Below, one piece after another: positions 7,485 to 14,311 of a stretch of 33,250 nt of DNA. A program made the translations under genes and the position numbers. A model generated the notes under the pieces. That model was not told the DNA's origin. It saw only the letters and a list, made by a program, of their open reading frames with translations, and ran no database searches. Position 1 is the first letter of the stretch. The number at the start of each line of letters is the position of its first letter. The stretch is from Bryobacterales bacterium. GTDB lineage: Bacteria; Acidobacteriota; Terriglobia; Bryobacterales; Bryobacteraceae. Location: the NCBI GenBank assembly GCA_003166865.1, contig PMUP01000085.1, forward strand, positions 55,086-88,335, given 5' to 3'.

Positions 7485-10085
7485 CTACCTCTTGGCGACC
7501 GTGTCCGCTAGCTCGGTTCGGAAGTGTGCCGCCTGGCTGGGCTGGTCTAAGGCTTCATAGATAGTGACCAGGTCTTTGCGCGCGGACTGCAGCCAACTGA
7601 CCGTCGGACTGGTTTGTTTCAGCAGAATGTTATATCCGGCGAGCGCTTGGCTTTCCGCTTCCGCATAGCGCTTCTCACCAGTGAGGGCGCGCCCCAGCTT
7701 GATTTGCGCAATCGCTCGAAACGGATGATTCGGTGAGAGCGTTTCCGCATATCGCCGGATCACTTCGCGGAACATCTGCTCGGCGCGGGCATAGTCCTTT
7801 TGCGCCAGATACACACTCGCCAGATTTGACAATGCCAAGGCGTATAGATAGTGGTGTTCGCCATAGGCGGCCTTGTAGATGTCAACCATGCGCTGGAATC
7901 GCGACGCAGCCTCGTCGAACTTGTCACGCTGCAATGCTATGGTCCCCAGCTCATTGAGTACGTTTGCGACCTTGGGATGCGACGCGCCATAGACACGTTC
8001 CTGGATCGCAAGCGCCTGTTCCACCAGATTCACGGCCTCGTCATAGCGGTGTTGAAAGACGAGAGAGCGGCCGAGCATCGATAACGTGGACGCGGTCTCC
8101 GGATGGTCGTGGCCGTACCAACTCTCGTTGATATCCAGCGCCTGCCGATACCGCTGCTCTGCCTCGACATAATGGCCGCGCTCAAACTGTACCGCGCCGA
8201 GGTTGATTAGATCGTCCGCAACCAACGGATGCTTACCACCCAATACTCGCCGGTGGATCGCCAGGCTGCGCTGGGTCAAATTGTCGCAGATGTCGTAGTG
8301 TCCCGCATAAAACTGCGCATCGGCCAACTCCTTTAGCGTGGCTGCCGTGTCGAGAGGATTGGAGCCCGGGCCGGACTCGAGCTTCACCGCTTCTTCCAGG
8401 ACGGGGATCGCTTTGTCATAGGAGCCCTTGGCCTCGAGAACCTTTCCGAGTGCTGCCGTGGCCTTGGCAACCGCCCGATCATCGCGCGGCCGTGCTTGCG
8501 TCGCGTTCGTCAGCCCTTGGCGAATGAGGCGCTCGGCGTCTTCCAATCGCGCCTGGTCCACACGAAGTAAGCCGAGTGCGACCGTGCTTTCCGCAACCAG
8601 ACTCTCCGGATTGTGCGGTGCTAGCGCCGCATTTAGCAGCATGTCAGCTTGCGGCAGATTGCCGAGCTTCTGTTCAATGCCGCCCAGCGTGAGATAGAGC
8701 TCCGTCTGCAGTTCCGGCTCTCCCTGGAGCGTCTGCGCCTCCTTGATACCGCGGTCGATAAGGGTCGCCGCCTTCAACCCTTCGGCGGGTCCGGCAGATT
8801 TGTCGCCACCCGAGAACAGATTCAGCATAAACTGCTGCACGCGCTCCATCCGGGCGACTGCCGCGACGGCAGTGTTCCGGGTAGTCGCAAGCCGTACCGT
8901 AAAAAACACGATGAGCGCTGCCACAGCGGCGGTTGCCAGGGCGGTAGCGGCGACAGCCCGCCGGTTTCGTCTTACAAACTTGCCGAGCCGGTAGCGCCAT
9001 GTGTCGGGCCGCGCTTCCAGGGGCTCGCCCGCCAGGTAGTGGTCAATATCTCGGATCAACGCTTCGGTCGATCTGTAGCGCCTTTCCGCGTCCTTGCGAA
9101 TAGCGGTGAGGCAGAGCACGTCGAGATCGGCCCACGCTGAAGCGCGCTGACGGCCTGCCACCGATGGCTTCTCCGGCTCCTGCTCCACGATGATGCGCTC
9201 GGCTTCGGCGGGCGTCCTATTCGAAAGGTCAAACGGAGCGCAGCCGGCCAGAAGCTCATATAGGATCACACCCAGCGCGTACACATCCGTGAATACGCCG
9301 ACCCGCTCGCCGCGGAGTTGCTCGGGGGCCGCATAGGCGGGCGTCATGAGCCGCAATTCAGTCCGCGTTTGTTGCACCGCCTGACCGAGATCGTCCAGCT
9401 GCTTCGAGATGCCAAAGTCGAGCAGGCCGATGGCGCCGTCGGACCTCACCAGGATGTTCGAGGGCTTCAAGTCGCGGTGAATGATCGCATGCCCGTGCGC
9501 GTACTGCACGGCTTCACAGACGGATCGAAACAGCCGCAGCCGCTGTTCGATCGAGCCGTCCTGCATACGGCAGTATTCGGTGATCGGGACGCCCTCGACA
9601 TACTCCATGACGAACCAGGGCGTGCCGTCCGGTAGCGTATCGGCATCGTAGAGCCGCGCAATGGACGGATGATTCAATTGCGCTAGCGTGCGCTGCTCGG
9701 TGGCGAATCGTTCCCGGCGAGCGGGTGAGAGCCAGGCATCGCGCAGTATCTTGATGGCCACCAGGCTGCCCAGATCAGCGCGCTCGGCGAGGAACACCAC
9801 ACCCATGCCGCCTTCGCCGAGCATTCGCAGAAGGCGATACGGGCCGAGCTCCTTCGGAAGGTGCGAGTCCGGAAACTCGCTCAGGATGTTCCGAGCCACC
9901 TGCGACAAGTCGCCGTCGAGCAGCGAACCGCCGTGCGCATCCTCCTGGAGCATGGCCAGCACTTCGGCGCGGAGCGCGCCGTCGTCACCACAGGCGGTTT
10001 CGAGGAACGGCCGGCGCTCGGTCTCGGGGAGGTCCGCCGCCTCAAGAAAGAGGCCTTGAATTTGCTTGAGCCTCGCGGTGTCCAT
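7485..10085 (-). CDS. Membrane serine/threonine protein kinase with TPR sensor region
   Basis: An 866-residue Hanks-type kinase. The N-terminal 80 residues are the leader usual in acidobacterial kinases of this kind (LKQIQGLFLEAADLPETERR). The kinase domain runs about 83-350: P-loop GEGGMGVV (90-97), K112, catalytic HRDLKPSN (203-210), DFG (223-225) and APE (253-255). One membrane helix lies at about 377-398. The rest (about 430-860) is tetratricopeptide repeats (for example EQRYRQALDINESWYGHDHP and EQALAIQERVYGASHPKVAN), probably outside the membrane. The ATG follows the sigma gene stop by 12 bases, with AGGG about 10 bases upstream. Pairing with an ECF-like sigma factor suggests phosphorylation-linked control. 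Confidence 0.94.
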   Translation of the reverse strand: MDTARLKQIQGLFLEAADLPETERRPFLETACGDDGALRAEVLAMLQEDAHGGSLLDGDLSQVARNILSEFPDSHLPKELGPYRLLRMLGEGGMGVVFLAERADLGSLVAIKILRDAWLSPARRERFATEQRTLAQLNHPSIARLYDADTLPDGTPWFVMEYVEGVPITEYCRMQDGSIEQRLRLFRSVCEAVQYAHGHAIIHRDLKPSNILVRSDGAIGLLDFGISKQLDDLGQAVQQTRTELRLMTPAYAAPEQLRGERVGVFTDVYALGVILYELLAGCAPFDLSNRTPAEAERIIVEQEPEKPSVAGRQRASAWADLDVLCLTAIRKDAERRYRSTEALIRDIDHYLAGEPLEARPDTWRYRLGKFVRRNRRAVAATALATAAVAALIVFFTVRLATTRNTAVAAVARMERVQQFMLNLFSGGDKSAGPAEGLKAATLIDRGIKEAQTLQGEPELQTELYLTLGGIEQKLGNLPQADMLLNAALAPHNPESLVAESTVALGLLRVDQARLEDAERLIRQGLTNATQARPRDDRAVAKATAALGKVLEAKGSYDKAIPVLEEAVKLESGPGSNPLDTAATLKELADAQFYAGHYDICDNLTQRSLAIHRRVLGGKHPLVADDLINLGAVQFERGHYVEAEQRYRQALDINESWYGHDHPETASTLSMLGRSLVFQHRYDEAVNLVEQALAIQERVYGASHPKVANVLNELGTIALQRDKFDEAASRFQRMVDIYKAAYGEHHYLYALALSNLASVYLAQKDYARAEQMFREVIRRYAETLSPNHPFRAIAQIKLGRALTGEKRYAEAESQALAGYNILLKQTSPTVSWLQSARKDLVTIYEALDQPSQAAHFRTELADTVAKR

Positions 10086-10097
10086 TGTGTTCGGCCC

Positions 10098-10679
10098 TCA
10101 TTGACGCAATCGGTGTTTCAACCAGGCCTTGGCGGCTCTCCACTCCCGATGTACTGTGGCCTCGGAAACTTCCAGCAGCTCCGCGGTTTCCAGCACGTCC
10201 AGCCCTCCAAAGAAACGGCTCTCCACCAACATGGCCTGGCGAGGTTCCAACTGCTCCAGCTCCTGCAGGGCCTCGTCGAGCGCCAACAGCTCCTGGCCTC
10301 CAAACGCTATTTCCGTGACCGCAAGATCTACGCCGGCGAAGATCACTTGGCCGCCACGCTTGCCCGCGTTACGGCGTCTGGCCGCTTCGATCAGGACCTG
10401 TCGCATGGCGCGGGCGGCAATCCGCTTGAAATGCAAAGGCGAGGTGGTCTCAAAAGGCGGGGATTTCACCAGCTTCAGCCAGGCTTCATTCACCAGTGCG
10501 GTCGGATTCAGTGTGGAACTGGCGTCGTTCCTTTTGACGGTGGATGCAAGGCGCCGCAGTTCCTCGTAGGTGACGCTAAACAAATAGTCGAGGGTCTGTT
10601 TCTCGGCTTTTGATCCGGGCTCGTGATCCCGCATGACAGTTTCTGAGGGCTTTTCGCGCAATGCGTTGGTGAAGGTCAT
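10098..10679 (-). CDS. ECF-like RNA polymerase sigma factor (TIGR02999 type)
   Basis: A 193-residue sigma factor. Region 2 reads LDYLFSVTYEELRRLAS, TLNPTALVNEAWLKLVKS and HFKRIAARAMRQVLIEAARR. Region 4 is EALQELEQLEPRQAMLVESR, then VLETAELLEVSEATVHREWR. The ALVNEAWLKL and RRRNAGKRGG stretches fit the TIGR02999 ECF-like family often found next to kinases. I chose the ATG at 10679, which has AGGA upstream. A reading 34 codons longer would overlap the divergent gene's coding start and begins with residues unlike the family. No anti-sigma gene is present; the downstream kinase may take that control role (inference). Confidence 0.9.
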   Translation of the reverse strand: MTFTNALREKPSETVMRDHEPGSKAEKQTLDYLFSVTYEELRRLASTVKRNDASSTLNPTALVNEAWLKLVKSPPFETTSPLHFKRIAARAMRQVLIEAARRRNAGKRGGQVIFAGVDLAVTEIAFGGQELLALDEALQELEQLEPRQAMLVESRFFGGLDVLETAELLEVSEATVHREWRAAKAWLKHRLRQ

Positions 10680-10704
10680 TATATCGTCCTGAGGAGGCCG
10701 TCCA

Positions 10705-12543
10705 ATGAAACACCGTTCAGCACAGTCTTTGATTCTTTTCCTGCTTGCGCTGGGAACCAGCCTCGAAGCCGCTTCCACCATCTACGTGGCCACGGACCTG
10801 GGACCCTACAAAAGCACCGATAGCGGCGCCACTTGGGCACAGCTCATTGTGAAGGTGAGTAATCCGCTTGCTCAGTCGGGCCCTCCGGACGTGCAGGTGA
10901 TTGCAGTCGATCCGCTCGATCCTTCCACCGTGTATTTCGACGGTGGCGGCGGCGCTTTCTATGCATCAACAGATGGCGGCCAGACTTGGTCGGCGCTAGT
11001 GCTAGTGGGCTACACTCTGGTGGGCGGGCTCGCCATCGACCCCGTGAAGACCAACGTCATCTATTCGCTGGCTAACCCGACTAACGGGGAAAATGTCATC
11101 TTGAAGAGTACCGATGCCGGGGCCACGTGGACTCCGACCACACAAATTCAAGGGCCCGGCGGCGCGATCCATGTTGTGCAAATCACCACGGATTCTTCCA
11201 CCTATGGAGTTTTGTATGCCGTAGGCGAAGAGCGCATCTTCAAGACCACCGACTTTGGGAACACCTGGAGCCAGATTGCTAGCCACGCATCTACCGAAGC
11301 AGCGATACAAGGCGTTTACCCAGATCCCAGCCACAGCCAAGTCCTCTATGCTGCTTCCAGCGCGGCCAACTGCGGCGGCCCACCGAACGAAGCCGTATGT
11401 GGGCTGCTCAAGACCTCCAATGGAGGTGCGACTTGGGCGCAACTCAGCGGGCTTGCGAGCAATACCGTTTTCAGCGTCGCCTTTGATACCTCTTCCGGCG
11501 CCATTTACGCTGGAGCAGTGGTGACCGGCCTGGGAGTCACCGTCGTAAAGAGCACAGACGGAGGCAATACCTGGACGCCGGTTTATAACCAGTTCAACGC
11601 CGGCAGCGATGGCACGATGCTTGTCGCGGTCGACCCCAACATCAATTCCACTGTCTATGCGCTCGGGGGTGGCTTCTGGACATCGACCGATAGCGGCGCG
11701 AGTTGGTCCGATGTCCAACTTCCCCCTGGCTGCGACGCCTACGTGAAGGGGTGCGCCGAAGTCATCGTTAGTGCCAACAATTTCGTGGTGGCGACTGCGG
11801 CACCAGTTCCACCGCCGCCACCCAGCATCTCGGCCTCGGGCGTCGTCAATGGCGCCAGCTTCCAGCCAGGCATCGTTCCCAATTCCTGGGTGACGATCGG
11901 CGGAACCAATCTCGCCTCCACAACCGGCAATTGGGCCAACGCGATCGTCAACGGAAGATTCCCCGTCGCGCTGGATGGCGTCAGTGTGACCATCGGCGGC
12001 AAGCCAGCATACATCAATTTCATCTCACCCCGCCAGATCAACCTGGTGGCCCCAGACGTTGGATTCGGATCGCTCCCGGTGACTGTCACCACTTCGGGAG
12101 GAACCAGCGCCGCGTTCATGGTGACGTCGAGCGAATACGGCCCGGCGTTTTTCCAATGGCCCGACAGCCAGCCCATCGCCACGCGGCTAAACTACAGTGA
12201 TGTGGTCAAGAACGGGACGTTCCCCGGCGTCAGCACCGTGCCCGCCAAGCCCGGCGAGGTGATTGTTCTCTGGGGCACCGGGTTCGGACCGACCAACCCC
12301 GTCGCTACTTCCGGCGTTCCCGTCCCGAGTGGCGTAACGTACTCGACCACAGCCTTAACCACCGTCACCATCAAAGATGTTCCCGCAACCGTGTACGGCG
12401 CGGCTCTTGCAGCCGGCTTCGCTGGTCTGTACCAAGTCGCGATCCAGGTTCCGAACTCGATCCCCGACGGCGACTGGCCGATTCAGGCCACCATCGGGGG
12501 CGTAAAATCGCCAACCGGTATCGTCCTGACAGTCCATGAATAG
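10705..12543 (+). CDS. Secreted Asp-box (sortilin/BNR-like) protein with Solibacter C-terminal domain
   Basis: A 612-residue secreted protein with a signal peptide (1 to about 23, ending SLEAA). A beta-propeller-like region carries seven Asp-box motifs of the S-T/S-D-x-G-x-T-W kind: KSTDSGATW (36-44), ASTDGGQTW, KSTDAGATW, KTTDFGNTW, KTSNGGATW, KSTDGGNTW (282-290) and TSTDSGASW (326-334). A Pro-rich hinge (368-373) leads to a domain matching TIGR03437 (VVNGASFQPGIVPNSWVTI, LWGTGFGPTNP, GLYQVAIQVPN). The RBS GAGGAG lies 8 bases before the ATG. It diverges from the sigma gene with 25 bp between start codons, so each promoter probably lies in the other gene. Its ligand is unknown. Confidence 0.9.
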   Translation: MKHRSAQSLILFLLALGTSLEAASTIYVATDLGPYKSTDSGATWAQLIVKVSNPLAQSGPPDVQVIAVDPLDPSTVYFDGGGGAFYASTDGGQTWSALVLVGYTLVGGLAIDPVKTNVIYSLANPTNGENVILKSTDAGATWTPTTQIQGPGGAIHVVQITTDSSTYGVLYAVGEERIFKTTDFGNTWSQIASHASTEAAIQGVYPDPSHSQVLYAASSAANCGGPPNEAVCGLLKTSNGGATWAQLSGLASNTVFSVAFDTSSGAIYAGAVVTGLGVTVVKSTDGGNTWTPVYNQFNAGSDGTMLVAVDPNINSTVYALGGGFWTSTDSGASWSDVQLPPGCDAYVKGCAEVIVSANNFVVATAAPVPPPPPSISASGVVNGASFQPGIVPNSWVTIGGTNLASTTGNWANAIVNGRFPVALDGVSVTIGGKPAYINFISPRQINLVAPDVGFGSLPVTVTTSGGTSAAFMVTSSEYGPAFFQWPDSQPIATRLNYSDVVKNGTFPGVSTVPAKPGEVIVLWGTGFGPTNPVATSGVPVPSGVTYSTTALTTVTIKDVPATVYGAALAAGFAGLYQVAIQVPNSIPDGDWPIQATIGGVKSPTGIVLTVHE

Positions 12544-12552
12544 TTCTCGTAC

Positions 12553-12573
12553 GTTCGGGCATTCAATTCGCGA
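12553..12573 (-). pseudogene. Residual start of a nucleotidyltransferase copy
   Basis: These 21 bases match 13942-13962 exactly. That stretch contains the start codon and first three codons of the intact nucleotidyltransferase and the last codons (RELNAR) of the small gene before it. Here the coding match ends within four codons of the ATG, and the Asp-box gene stop lies nine bases away. It is read as the surviving 5' edge of the copy whose C-terminal part lies at 7279-7443. Confidence 0.65.
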
Positions 12574-12647
12574 TTGGAGAATGTCTCCAGTGTGTTTCGA
12601 ATTACCAATCGCGCACCGCCTCAAAGCGTTCGCTGCCCCAGTTATTG

Positions 12648-12809
12648 TATGGTCTGGCGGTGGAGATGCTTGGCGGCCGAATCTGGGTGGAAAGCGAAAT
12701 TGGCAAGGGCAGCGCATTTCATTTCACGGCGCGCCTTGGCAAGGCCATGCAAGCGAACGGAACCGGGATGAAGGTGAAGCCCGCATGGTCTCCATCGGGT
12801 AAAGTCTGA
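12648..12809 (+). pseudogene. Remnant of a histidine kinase C-terminus (right copy)
   Basis: Plus-strand codons read YGLAVEMLGGRIWVESEIGK, then GSAFHFTARLGKAMQANG and a tail to TGA. GGRIWVESEIGKGSAFHF is the G2-box end of a HATPase_c domain of a hybrid or PAS-type sensor kinase. The normal GLGLAIxxxLVE segment is shortened to GLAVE, showing an internal deletion. No start codon or upstream kinase domain is present. The stop is one base from the stop of the opposing nucleotidyltransferase, the same arrangement as at 7164-7279. Confidence 0.8.
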
Positions 12810-12810
12810 T

Positions 12811-13347
12811 CTACCGAGCTTTTCTCTTCTCTTCGAGTCTCTTCTCTTCGAGCGTCCGGCGCAGGATGGGCAGTACGGCGCGGTCCTTCTCGCCGGCTAC
12901 CTGTTCCCTGATAGCAATGCTCATTTCCAGGCCAAGAACGCGGAGGCGGAGTCCCTTACCGACCTCCAACTCGACGGAGTGTGGGAGCAGGTCCTCGTAG
13001 CTAAGATCGCGGCCGATCGTTCCGAGCAGGTCCAGAGGGCCATGCTGCGTGATCAGGTTCTGCTGGCCGTGGGAAGCGAGATGACTCGCGGTGGGTTTCT
13101 TGCGCAGGTAGGGCTGGGGGCGATAGACTGCGTCCAGAGTTTCCAGCACCCCCAGAAGGCGAGCGATATTGGCCGTGTCGCGGGAGTGGACCACATCGAT
13201 GTCACCGACGAGTACGGGAGCTCCGTTCAAGAACTCGGCGCAACTGCCCACTAGAATGGAATCGACACGAGCGTCTTGCAGCTCGCGCAGATGAGAACAG
13301 TGTCCTGCGCCTAGGCGGGTGGCTGTTGGCTTGTGGTTCAGTAGCAT
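12811..13347 (-). CDS. MNT-fold nucleotidyltransferase, copy A (diverged)
   Basis: A 178-residue protein similar along its length to copy B. The nucleotidyltransferase signature is ILVGSCAEFLNGAPVLVGDI, followed by DVVHSRD: G34-S35, then D49-x-D51. The second half has HGPLDLLGTIGRDLSYEDLL and VLPILRRTLEEKR. The N-terminal 25 residues differ from copy B, and the second Gly of GG is Ser, which the family tolerates. The C-terminus ends EEKRLEEKRKAR because a 15-base unit (12823-12837) is duplicated exactly at 12838-12852. The 54-codon partner gene is missing upstream. Function is unknown; similar enzymes occur in defence and toxin-antitoxin loci (DUF6036-like is my nearest guess). It may be decaying. 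Confidence 0.7.
   Translation of the reverse strand: MLLNHKPTATRLGAGHCSHLRELQDARVDSILVGSCAEFLNGAPVLVGDIDVVHSRDTANIARLLGVLETLDAVYRPQPYLRKKPTASHLASHGQQNLITQHGPLDLLGTIGRDLSYEDLLPHSVELEVGKGLRLRVLGLEMSIAIREQVAGEKDRAVLPILRRTLEEKRLEEKRKAR
12823..12852. repeat. 15-bp perfect tandem duplication at the end of copy A
   Basis: TCTCTTCTCTTCGAG occurs twice back to back and adds five residues (RLEEK) to the C-terminus of nucleotidyltransferase copy A. The duplication is in frame. The corresponding ends of copy B and of the left fragment have only one unit, so this is a change specific to copy A. Confidence 0.92.
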
Positions 13348-13379
13348 AACAGCGAAGAATAGCCTAAGAAAAAGCTACC

Positions 13380-13456
13380 GCTCATCAATGGCGCGTGCAA
13401 ACCGATGAGCCTGAAAGGCAAAACCGAAGGGGGAAAGCTGTGATTACCGCAGCTTT
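13380..13456. repeat. Two inverted repeats between nucleotidyltransferase copies
   Basis: GCTCATC (13380-13386) pairs with GATGAGC (13404-13410), and AAAGCTG (13434-13440) pairs with CAGCTTT (13450-13456). Both stems are 7 bp and perfect. They lie in the 115 bp between the stop of copy B and the start of copy A, both on the minus strand. The second could form at the 3' end of the copy B transcript, but C rather than U follows. Their role is unknown. Confidence 0.45.
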
Positions 13457-13462
13457 GCTGGA

Positions 13463-13951
13463 CTAACGCCTGCGCTTCTCTTCGAGTGTCCGGCGCAAAA
13501 TGGGCAGCATGGCGCGGTCCTTCTCGCCGCCAAGCTCTTCCTTGATCGCGATGAGCGTTTCGAGGTCGAGAACGCGGATGCGGAGGTTTTCACTAATGTC
13601 CAACTCGACGGCGTGTGGGATCAAGTCCTGGTAGCTAAGATCGCGGCCGATCGTTCCGAGCAGGTCCATAGGGCCATGCCGCGTGATCAGATTTAGATGG
13701 CCGGCGGAAGCGAGATGACTCGCGTTTGGTCTAAGCCGCCGCTCGGGCTGGATTCGGAAGACCGCGTCCAGGGCTTCCAGCACGGAGAGGATGCGAGCGA
13801 CATTGGCAGCGTCGCGGGAGTGGACCACATCAATATCGAAGGTGCTCACGGGAGCGCCGTTCACGGCAGCGGCTAGCCCGCCCACCAGGATGAACTCGAC
13901 ACCGCCGTCATGCAAGGCGCGCAAGGTCGCGGTGAACTTATGTTCGGGCAT
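13463..13951 (-). CDS. MNT-fold nucleotidyltransferase, copy B (intact)
   Basis: A 162-residue protein. The active-site motif is ILVGGLAAAVNGAPVSTFDI, then DVVHSRD: G24-G25 followed by D39-x-D41, the hG[GS]...DxD pattern of DNA polymerase beta-type nucleotidyltransferases. Later parts include HLNLITRHGPMDLLGTIGRD, RIRVLDLETLIAIKEELGGE and KDRAMLPILRRTLEEKR. The start codon lies inside the end of a 54-codon gene (14-base overlap), so the two are probably translated together. The protein may transfer nucleotides to a protein or RNA target, as in toxin-antitoxin nucleotidyltransferases, but no target is evident. A nearby diverged copy and two fragments show the module has been duplicated here. 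Confidence 0.8.
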   Translation of the reverse strand: MPEHKFTATLRALHDGGVEFILVGGLAAAVNGAPVSTFDIDVVHSRDAANVARILSVLEALDAVFRIQPERRLRPNASHLASAGHLNLITRHGPMDLLGTIGRDLSYQDLIPHAVELDISENLRIRVLDLETLIAIKEELGGEKDRAMLPILRRTLEEKRRR

Positions 13952-14102
13952 TCAATTCGCGAATGGAAATTATGTCGTTCACGTGCTGTTCGAGGAATTC
14001 GAGACGCTGGGCCGGTGTGAGCGAGAGCATCCAGCGGATCAAGGTCAGGTCTACGCCGTCGGGGCTGTAGTCCGTGAGACGAGGCTGATCGTCGATCGCC
14101 AT
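13938..14102 (-). CDS. 54-aa partner protein of nucleotidyltransferase copy B
   Basis: A short gene from ATG (14102) to TAA giving 54 residues. The centre reads DLTLIRWMLSLTPAQRLEFL and the end is VNDIISIRELNART. The first half is acidic and polar (MAIDDQPRLTDYSPDGVDLT); the second half looks like two short helices. It precedes the nucleotidyltransferase and overlaps it by 14 bases in another frame, a typical arrangement for a two-gene toxin-antitoxin-like unit. A trace of its last codons survives at 12553-12573, beside the trace of another nucleotidyltransferase start, so the pair was copied together. I recall similar LSLTPAxRL proteins beside such enzymes, but no function is known to me. 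No clear ribosome site is visible. Confidence 0.72.
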   Translation of the reverse strand: MAIDDQPRLTDYSPDGVDLTLIRWMLSLTPAQRLEFLEQHVNDIISIRELNART

Positions 14103-14141
14103 AACAACAACCAGCATAGCCGGTAAAATAGAATGGCTCTA

Positions 14142-14212
14142 CTGTGTTCCGAATTACCAACCCTGGACGAATTGAGAGCGTCCTGTATCCCAGTTATTGT
14201 ATGGTTTGGCGG
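14142..14212 (+). repeat. Third trace of the repeated module flank
   Basis: Two stretches match the region before the right kinase remnant. 14142-14160 corresponds to 12590-12608 (CGAATTACCAA core with one difference before it), and 14190-14212 corresponds to 12638-12660 (CCAGTTATTGTATGG, then TTTGGCGG in place of TCTGGCGG). The sequence between them is only loosely similar. Codons then read YGLA before running into a stop, so only the edge of the kinase remnant is kept. The rest of the gap up to the SMC gene holds nothing I recognise. Confidence 0.7.
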
Positions 14213-14294
14213 GCGCCCGCAAGATATAGTGAAAGACCCGCTTTACTTTCGAGGCAAGGCCGGTTACCATAGACCCATCCCCCGAGACGATAAT

Positions 14295-14303
14295 AGGAAG
14301 GGG
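14295..14303 (+). promoter_or_regulatory. Ribosome binding site deciding the TTG start of smc
   Basis: AGGAAGGGG ends 8 bases before the TTG at 14312. The next in-frame ATG (residue 21) would remove LKLKRVEIQGFKSF, the conserved first strand of SMC ATPases, so TTG is the right start. Confidence 0.8.
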
Positions 14304-14311
14304 ACCGTATT

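Larger units (their letters stand above)
7444..12552. other. Kinase-sigma-Asp-box block lying within a split nucleotidyltransferase copy
   Basis: This three-gene block is bordered on the left by the C-terminal part of a nucleotidyltransferase gene (ending about 7443). On the right it is bordered by the first codons and upstream flank of the same kind of gene (from 12553), both in minus orientation. The block edges nearly coincide with the stop codons of the kinase (7485) and the Asp-box gene (12543). The simplest reading is that the block replaced the middle of one module copy, or that recombination between direct copies trimmed the module around it. No transposase, integrase or terminal repeats are visible. 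Confidence 0.5.

Noticed and set aside
10680-10781. A longer sigma factor starting at 10781
   Set aside because: The 34 extra residues do not fit the family and would overlap the signal-peptide codons of the divergent gene; the ATG at 10679 has a ribosome site.
7485-12543. The kinase-sigma-Asp-box block as a transposon
   Set aside because: No transposase, terminal inverted repeats or target duplication were found at its edges; only module pieces flank it.
13400-13425. Hammerhead-ribozyme-like core (CGATGAG, a GCC/GGC stem, then AAAAC)
   Set aside because: Two core bases differ from the required CUGAUGA and GAAA, and no stem III or cleavage triplet can be placed.
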